Below are positions 57,205 to 64,000 of a DNA stretch of 64,000 bases, in pieces. The stretch is taken from assembly GCF_032452875.1 (NCBI RefSeq), contig NC_083876.1, positions 2,356,001 to 2,420,000 on the forward strand, in the 5' to 3' direction. The DNA comes from Bos javanicus (Eukaryota > Chordata > Mammalia > Artiodactyla > Bovidae). The notes below the pieces were generated by a model, which had not been told where the DNA came from, did no database searches, and saw only the letters and a list, made by a program, of their open reading frames with translations. Made by a program: the position numbers and the translations under genes. Within the stretch, counting starts at the first letter, position 1; every line of letters starts with the position of its first letter.

Positions 57205-57983
57205 ACAATTCACTTTTTTTTGGTTCAAAACATTTGGCGTTCCCCAGGTAAAACTGAAACTGGCCACATACACAGAGAACAAGAATAAACTAACAAATAG
57301 GGGGCAGACTACCCAGATCAGTGGGTGGCAAGGAACTTAAATAACAGGCTTGTGTTAGGCAGCCACAAGGCAGAGTTCATACAGAGGCCTTAAGGAAGTT
57401 CTGGCATGTGTACCATCCAGATGGTCTCAGTAACACATCATATCAAGACTGCATCCTTGATGTGGCTCTTAGCATGGGAATGGTGACAGGGTGCACATTT
57501 CAAGGAGAGGGATGGAGTGAGGAGCCTCCCATGGCCCAGGACCAGTTAATGAGTCAACAGAAGGTCAAGATCTCTTGATGACCACCTCTAACAATCTTCT
57601 AGATATTTTACTCCTTAAAGGTTCTTTATGAATGTATTTTGGCAAATAATTACTAAAATTTGATAAGTATTATTGAGGTTTATTTGGTACTTACATTTAT
57701 TTCATTACTATATAAACATCAGCTTTAGCTATATTCTACACTGAAAATTGAAATTATTCTCTGTATAGATTGGATGACAATTCTTCCTAATACTAAAATT
57801 CTTCTGGTTAATTTTTTTTTAAGTCCTTTTAGCAAAAACTATTTCATTAGTGCTTAATCAGAGTGGGTGATGTTGGAGAAATCATTTGTTTTCACTGATT
57901 AGATGTCAAATTCAAAGTGTCATGAACTTAAGGGAGCAAGTGATTTTCAAACACGTTGGTACTGAGAGTGGTTTCCAGAAATT
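57205..57983. other. Unassigned stretch
   Basis: No recognised repeat or coding domain. Confidence 0.4.
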
Positions 57984-58175
57984 TCACTTGAATGCTGTTT
58001 CAATGTTCAGTTGTTCCCTCTTTATCTTATGTATCAGATTTGATAACTCTGAGTTGCTGAATTCAGATTTGTCCTCCATCTCATTTGGAAGTGTTCCTTT
58101 GTTCTTAAGTGGATTTCTTTCTATAGATTCAGATTCTGTCTCAATTGACTCGACTTCTTTCCTCTGTTGTCTAAA
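57984..58175 (-). other. Charged open frame of uncertain status
   Basis: On the minus strand an AG (58176-58177) precedes an open frame of about 63 codons, beginning FRQQRKEVESIE and rich in E, S, N and K, ending at a TGA (57984-57986). A GT two bases before the stop could act as a donor. There is no methionine near the start and no known domain. It lies upstream of the candidate EGF exon in the same transcriptional direction. Chance is a realistic explanation; the plus-strand frame over the same bases (57886-58326) is also open. Confidence 0.2.
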
Positions 58176-58184
58176 CTGTGGTAG

Positions 58185-58650
58185 CTATAAATATAAATAT
58201 GCATACCTTGCATTTATTCTCAGTATCTTCTTGGCTATTGTGCTAAACAAATTTATGGTTAAGCACCTAATCATTCTATCTACTTGCCAGAAGGGAGAAG
58301 ACCAGTGTTGCAGAGATGAATTGTGACTAGTGTATATGTACATGGAATAACATCATTAAAAGTAACATCCAAATAATTGATGATAAACCAATAATGATGT
58401 TAAGGAGAAAGAAGATAATTTAATCTTCTATAATTTAACTTCTGTATTCATAAAAACATTAATGAAAAATTGAACTAATTTCCATAGATAAAATTAAATA
58501 GAAAAGTGCACTTAGCAAATCAATATTTATATAGCTGTGAATTTTCCCCTTTTTGTAGAAGTCTAGATAAAAAGCTTTACCAAGCTTTGTTTCAATGCTT
58601 TGAGACAGAATTTTATTTCAAAGTTGTAAGGGAACTCTTCCTAATTAATT
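58185..58650. other. Unassigned AT-rich stretch
   Basis: No recognised repeat or gene. Confidence 0.4.
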
Positions 58651-59825
58651 TTGTTGTTGTTTAGTCACTAAGTCATTCACGACTCTTTGCAAACCTACAG
58701 ACTGCAACATGCCAGGCTCATTTGTCCTCCACTGTTTCCCAGGGTTTTCTCATTCACGTCCATTGAGTCAGTGATGCCATCTAACTATGTCGTCCTCTGC
58801 TGCTCTCTTCTCCTTTTGCTTTCAATCTTTTGCAACATCAGGGGCTTCTCCAATGAGTCAGCTCTTTGTATCAGGTGGCCAAATTATTGGAGCTTCAGCA
58901 CCAGTTATTCCAATGAATATTCAGGGTTGATTTCATTTAAGATTGACTGGTTTGATCTGCTTGCTGTCATAGGGACTCTCAAGAGTCTTCTCCAGCACAA
59001 TAATTCAAAAGCATTGATTCTTCAGTACTCAGCCTTATTTATGGCCAACTCTCACATCCATATATGACTAGTTTGATTATACAGACCTTTGTCAGCAAAG
59101 TGATATCTCTTCTTTCAATATGCTGTCTAGATTTGTCATAGCTTTCCTTCCAAGGAGCAAGTGTTTTTTTTAATTTCATGGCCACTTTTAATCAGACACT
59201 GTCCTTAGTGATCTTGGAGCCCAAGAAAATAAAATCTGTCACTGTTTCCACTTTTTCACTTTCTGTGTGCCATGAAGTGATGGGACCAGATGCCATGATC
59301 TTTATTTTTTTTTAAATGTTGAGTTTCAAGCCAGTTTTTTTTTTTTTTCTCTCTCTCTCTCTCTCCTCTTTCACCCTCATCAAGAGGTTTTTCAGTTACT
59401 CTTCACTTTTGACCTTTAGAGTATTATCTGCATATCTCAGGTTGTTGATATTTCTAATGGAAATCTTTATTCTAGCTTGTGATTCCTCCAGCCTGGCATT
59501 TTGCATCATGGGAATATACATCTTTGTCAGCTCCTTTCCCAATTTTGATCCAGTCATTTGTTCCATGTCCAAATCCAACTGTTCATTCTTGACCTTCATA
59601 CAGATTTCCCGGGAGACAGGCAAGGTGGTCTGGTACTCCCATTTTTTTAAGTATTTTCCATAGCTTGTGGTGATCAACACAGACAAAAGCTTCAGCATAG
59701 TCAATGGAGCAGAAATAGTTTTTTTTTTTTTTTTTTCTAGAATTCCCTTGCTTTCTCTATGATCCAGCAAATGTTGGTAATTTGATGTCTGATTCTTCTG
59801 CCTTTTATAAGCCGAGTTTGTACTA
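58651..59825 (-). mobile_element. Older BovB, antisense, 3' part
   Basis: Reverse-complement 3' end (TTGTTGTTGTTTAGTCACTAAGTC) to CTGCCTTTTATAAGCCGAG. The minus-strand frame 59905-59396 retains MEQMTGSKLGK and RYADN in place of YADD. An expanded T/(CT)n run at 59335-59366 and a T-run near 59720 lie inside it. One of the oldest BovB copies here. Confidence 0.85.
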
Positions 59826-60768
59826 TTAAGTTTTGACACAATGATAATATCAAGGAAAAATGTAACCACAAGAAATCTAGCATGCCCAAGCTCCCAATTC
59901 ATCACACATTAATTGACTAAGTTCATGTACCCAGATTCAGGTGCTAATAGCTTTGTTTTCTTTCTTTGAGTCTCATAGGCAATTTAGGCATGTCAGTAAA
60001 GACATGCCAGTAGACATAGGTGTGTGATCATGTAAAAATAGAGGTAACTTCTAGAGAAGGTGACAGAAAAGATTTTACCAATTAGTCATGAAGTAAGAGT
60101 AGGGTCTTTGCATCCATTGGATAGAAGGCATTAAAATTGCATGTGTACTGGCATGCTGGTGTAAAACAGAACTGTACTTCTGAGGAGTTCTCAGTGTGGC
60201 AGGAAAATGAGTGTAACCACTTTTGAAGGGTGACTTAAATCTTGTTGCTGTTACGCTCTGAAGTTATGTTCAAACAGGGACAAAAATTTTTTTTCTGTCT
60301 CCACTATCTCAATATTATCTTCCAATTTGTAAAGAATATTGTAAATGCTTACTAAAATCAAGACATATTTATAACAATATTGTTTTTGATTGCTGTTGTG
60401 GGTTCTCAGAGAAACTGGGATGACTTCAAGTGTTCTCACAGTAGGCCAGGGAAGGGCACAGTGTTCTCAGACATGACAGTTAAAGGTAAGTTTAAGAAAT
60501 GATTTTCTCTTACTGATAGATTTCAAAATGTTGCAATATGGCAAAATATATAAGATAATGACTTTGACCTCAATTTATATTTTGTTGCATATATTTAGGA
60601 GAGTTCTATCATACTTCTAAAAGATGAAAACTCTACTTTGTAGATACTTGAAGTTATAGGACATCTTTCTTCTCAGTGACATAATTATTATAATGATCAC
60701 TGATTTTCACAATCTAATCTAAATAACAATTGATTCATTAAAATTATAGAATTTCCTCTCACTCTCAT
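59826..60768. other. Unassigned stretch
   Basis: No recognised repeat or gene. Confidence 0.4.
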
Positions 60769-62682
60769 TTCAGTTCAGTTCAGTTGCTCAGTCATGTCTG
60801 ACTCTTTGCAACCCCATTAACCACAGCACACCAGGCTTCCCTGTCCATCACCAACTGCCAGAGTCCACCCAAACACATGTCCATTGAATCAGTGATGCCA
60901 TCCAACCATCTAGTCCTCTGTCGTCCCCTTCACGTCCTGCTCTCAATCTTTCCCAGTATTAGAGTCTTTTCAAACGAGTCAGCTCTTCGCATCAGGTGGC
61001 CAAAATATTGCAGTTTCAGCTTCAAAATTAGCCCTACCAATGAACACCCAAGACTGATCTCCTTTAGGATGGACTGGTTGGATCTTCTTGCAGTCCAAGG
61101 GACTCTCAAGAGTCTTCTCCCACACCACAGTTCAAAAGGATCAATTCTTCAGTGTTCAGCTTTCTTTATAGTCCAACTTTCACATCCACATATGACCACT
61201 GGAAAAACCATAGCCTTGACTAGAAGGACCTTTGTTGAAAAAGTAATGTCTCTGCTTTTTAATATGCTATCTAGGGTGGTCAGCGTCCTTCCAAGGAGTA
61301 AGCGTCTTTTAATTTCATGGCTGCAGTCACTATATGCAGCGATTTTGGAGCCCCCCAAAATGATCAGTCACTGTATCCAATGTCTCCCCATCTACTTCCC
61401 ATGAAGTGTTGGGACCAGATGCCATGATCTTAGTTTTCTGAATGTTGAGCTTTAAGCCAACTTTTTCACTCTCCTCTTTCATTTTCATCAAGAAGCTCTG
61501 TAGTTCTTCTTCGCTTTCTGCCATAAGGGTGGTGTCATCAGCATATCTGAAGTTATTGATATTTCTCCTGGCAATCTTGATTCCAGCTTGTGCTTCATCC
61601 AGCCCAGAGTTTCTCGTGATATACTCTGCATATAAGTAAATAAGCAGGGTGACAATATACAGCCTTGACGAACTCCTTTTCCTATTTGGAAGCAGCCTGT
61701 TGTTCCATGTCCAGTTCTAACCATTCCTTCCTGATCTGCATATAGGTTTCTCAAGAGGCATGTCAGGTGATCTGTTTCCCATCTCTTTCAAAATTTTCCA
61801 CAGTTTATTGTGATCCACACAGTCAAAGGCTTTGGCATAGTCAATAAAGCAGAAATATATGTTTTTCTGGAACTGTCTTGCTTTTTCGATGATCCAGTGG
61901 ATGTTGGCAATTTGATCTCTGATTTATCTGCCTTTTCTAAAACCAGCTTGAACATCTGGAAGTTCACAGTTCAGGTATTGCTGAAGCCTGGCTTGGAGAA
62001 TTTTGACCATAACATTACTAGCTAGCATGTGAGATGAGTGCAATTGTGTGATAGTTTGAACATTCTTTGGCATTGCCTTTTTTGGGGATTGGAATGAAAC
62101 TGACCTTTTCCAGTCCTGTGGCCACTGCTGAGTTTTCCAAATTTCCTGGCATATTGAGTGCAGCACTTTGACAGCATCATCTTTCATTCCATCACCTCCA
62201 CTAGCTTTGTTCCTACTGCTACTTCCTAAGGCCTACTTGAATTTGAATTCCAGGATGTCTGGATCTAGGTGAGTTTGATCACACCATTATTATTAACTGG
62301 GTCATGAAGATCTTTTTTGTACAGCTGTTCTGTGTATTCTTGCCACCTCTTCTTAATATCTTCTCCTTCTGTCAGGTCCATACCATTTTTGTCCTTTATT
62401 GAGCCCATCTTTGCATGAAATTTTTGCTTGGTAGCTCTAATTTTCTTGAAGAGATCTCTAGTTTTTCCCATTCTATTATTTTTCTCTATTTCTTTGCACT
62501 GGTCCCTGAGGAAGTCTTTCTTATCTCTCCTTGCTATTCTTTGGAACTCTGCATTCTAATGGGTATATCTTTCCTTTTCTCCTTTGCTTTTCACTTTTCT
62601 TCTTTTGACAGTTCTTTTTTAAGGCCTCTTTTGACAGCCATTTTGCTTTTTTGTGTTTCTTTTTCTTGGGGATGATCTGATT
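60769..62682 (-). mobile_element. BovB, antisense, about 1.9 kb
   Basis: Starts with the tail CAGTTCAGTTCAGTTGCTCAGTC and extends through the RT to the linker region before the endonuclease (TTTTTGTGTTTCTTTTTCTTGGGGATG). 5'-truncated. Confidence 0.92.
61149..62471 (-). pseudogene. Decayed BovB RT frame
   Basis: Minus-strand pieces: 62471-62265 (linker, KKRWQEYTEQLYKKDLHDP), 62187-61924 (MKDDAVKVLHSICQEIWKTQQWPQDWKR...VQAGFRKGR), 61754-61488 (GVRQGCILSP motif B, with YADD codons intact near 61534-61545 in another frame), 61524-61330 (VGLKLNIQKTKIMASGP) and 61358-61149. Several frameshifts; a deletion removes part of ASGGDG. Confidence 0.82.
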
Positions 62683-63057
62683 TAGTTCTCTCATTTTAAA
62701 AATGAAGAAATATCCATATCCCTTGTCTTTGTCATCCAAATTTAATTTTATGTGATGATAGAAAGGTTCCTGTGTGGTTTCATTATCCAATCAATACCCT
62801 AGAATCTGGAGATTTCATTGAACTTAAAATAGGAGATGTTCTCCATAAATGGTCCTAACTGAATCAAGCATCTCTACATAATTTTCCAAATGATACTTTC
62901 CCAGCTTATCGTTTATTCTACATGTACTGGATGACATTTGACTGTTAAGAAAAGTTTTTCATTTTATTGTGTTCACTTATTTTGTTGGGCATTTATTCAA
63001 TTATTGATTTGTCATTATATTGATTCATGATTTTCTCTTTGTTCAGTTAATCAAATT
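62683..63057. other. Unassigned stretch
   Basis: No recognised repeat or gene. Confidence 0.4.
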
Positions 63058-63278
63058 GAGTTCCCAGGTGGCACTATTGGTAAAGAACCCACCTGCAATG
63101 CAGGAGACTGAATGAGACTTGGGTTTGACCCCTGGTTTGGGAAGATTCTCTGCAGAAGAGCCTGGAAACCCTCTCTAATATTCTTGCTGGAGAATTCCAT
63201 GGACAGAGGATTCTGGCAGGCTACAGTCTGTAGGATCCCGGAAGCATCAGACATGACTGAAGCAACTTAGCATGCATG
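63058..63278 (+). mobile_element. Bov-tA SINE, sense
   Basis: GAGTTCCCAGGTGGCACTATTGGTAAAGAACCCACCTGC head, TATTCTTGCTGGAGAATTCC body and GACATGACTGAAGCAACTTAGCA end. Confidence 0.92.
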
Positions 63279-63452
63279 CATATATATAAAATGTAAGCAC
63301 ACATGCATACATATAAATACTTAACTGTGTACCTGTATATGAATATTCATATATATATATATATATGTTCTTTTCTATATTTTTGTATATGTTTGTATAT
63401 ATATACATATGCTTATAACACACACACACACACACATATATATATACACACA
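63279..63452. repeat. Compound (TA)n/(CA)n microsatellite
   Basis: AT- and CA-rich runs, notably (TA)n near 63350-63366 and (CA)n at 63419-63436, between two SINEs; probably grown from the 3' tail of the first. Confidence 0.85.
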
Positions 63453-63457
63453 TAGGC

Positions 63458-63660
63458 AAACCGATGGTAACTCAGATGGTAATGAATTTTCTTGGGATGC
63501 AGGAGACCCAGGTTCAATTCCTGAGTTGGGAAGATCCCCTGGAGAACAGAATGTCTACCCACTCTAGTTTTCTTGCCTGGAGAATTCCATCGAGAGAGGA
63601 GCCTGGTGGGCTACAGTCTTGGGGTCACAAAGACTTAGACATGACTGAGTAACAGAGCAT
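63458..63660 (+). mobile_element. Bov-tA SINE, sense, diverged
   Basis: ACTCAGATGGTAATGAATTTTC head, GGGAAGATCCCCTGGAGAACAGAATG body and GACTTAGACATGACTGAGTAAC end. Confidence 0.9.
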
Positions 63661-64000
63661 GTATATTAAAAATATCCTATTTCAAAGAAGCAATTATGAC
63701 CATAAGCATGTAATATATTTTTGATGAAATAGAAGTTTCCAATTTAAAGAAAAGGCTTTTATTTAAAAAATTTCAGTGGAACTAAAACAGGTTATCAATA
63801 TTTTGAATGTCATTTAAAAATTATTTTAAAAATCAAGGTGAGATTAAAAAGAGTGATTGTAATTTATATGCAGTGATATTGCTGTAAAAAAAAACAGATG
63901 AAAAAGTACAATATAGTCACAGGGGCACATAGCCCTAAGATGAATCTGCTTTAAATCCTTATATCTTATTTTTATCTTATTTCATATGAGAAAGAAATTA
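63661..64000. other. Unassigned AT-rich end of window
   Basis: No recognised repeat or gene. Confidence 0.4.

Noticed and set aside
57886..58326. 146-codon plus-strand open frame with a hydrophobic stretch
   Set aside because: No recognised domain, no splice or promoter evidence, and composition typical of AT-rich non-coding DNA.
59396..59905. 169-codon minus-strand frame
   Set aside because: The recognisable half is decayed BovB RT (RYADN); the N-terminal half is flanking sequence, so it is not a separate gene.
1..64000. A bacterial, phage or defence system
   Set aside because: Every repeat and coding remnant is vertebrate; no operons, ribosome binding sites or prokaryotic domains are present.

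Overview
The window is mammalian nuclear DNA from a bovid (cattle, sheep or goat lineage; species not resolved). It contains many copies of the RTE-type LINE BovB, the BovB/tRNA-derived SINEs Bov-tA and BOV-A2, an older cetartiodactyl CHR-type SINE, ruminant L1 and a solo LTR that looks like endogenous retrovirus class II. I see no bacterial-type genes, operons, CRISPR arrays or rRNA/tRNA genes. Family names are from memory of the consensus sequences; repeat edges are usually good to about 5-20 bases, and exact only where a target-site duplication (TSD) is given.

Layout. 1-7.2 kb: an almost full-length antisense BovB (about 466-3810) including its GC-rich repeated 5' UTR, two SINEs and mostly unassigned AT-rich DNA. 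7.2-9.6 kb: two old L1 3' ends in tandem, pierced by a BovB, a Bov-tA and a BOV-A2. 9.6-14 kb: a small Tigger-type element, an MLT1-like LTR piece, an L1 3' end and short BovB pieces. 14-17 kb: a decayed antisense L2 split by a BovB that carries an inverted internal duplication. 17.2-23.1 kb: a BovB with 5' UTR, interrupted by a 1.56-kb polyadenylated retrocopy (antisense) and by a truncated L1. 23-29 kb: SINEs, a young L1 with a 5' inversion and perfect TSDs, an MLT1-like LTR, an old antisense L1 and a BovB set inside a TA microsatellite. 29.6-34.2 kb: old BovB, an L1 5' UTR/ORF1 remnant, another BovB and a retroviral LTR end. 36.5-39.6 kb: a young L1 split by a complete 1,289-bp solo LTR with a 6-bp TSD. 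40-48 kb: SINE, BovB, a 299-bp tandem duplication, a G-quadruplex motif and two more L1s, one with a 5' inversion. 48-56 kb: a long antisense L2, SINEs with microsatellite tails, and L2 sense pieces. 56.1-57.2 kb: an L1 fragment next to a candidate host-gene exon. 58.6-64 kb: two antisense BovB copies and SINEs.

The only sequence that looks like host coding DNA is a minus-strand open stretch at 56775-56911. It has EGF-module cysteine spacing, a good 3' splice site and a possible 5' splice site, and may be one exon (possibly decaying) of a large multi-EGF gene with huge introns; EYS is a candidate I cannot confirm. Everything else coding-like is the decayed EN/RT reading frame of BovB and L1. 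I found no convincing novel biological system. The items most worth a second look are the EGF-like exon, the BovB inverted duplication, the UTR retrocopy inside BovB, the two L1 5' inversions, the solo LTR and the 299-bp tandem duplication.
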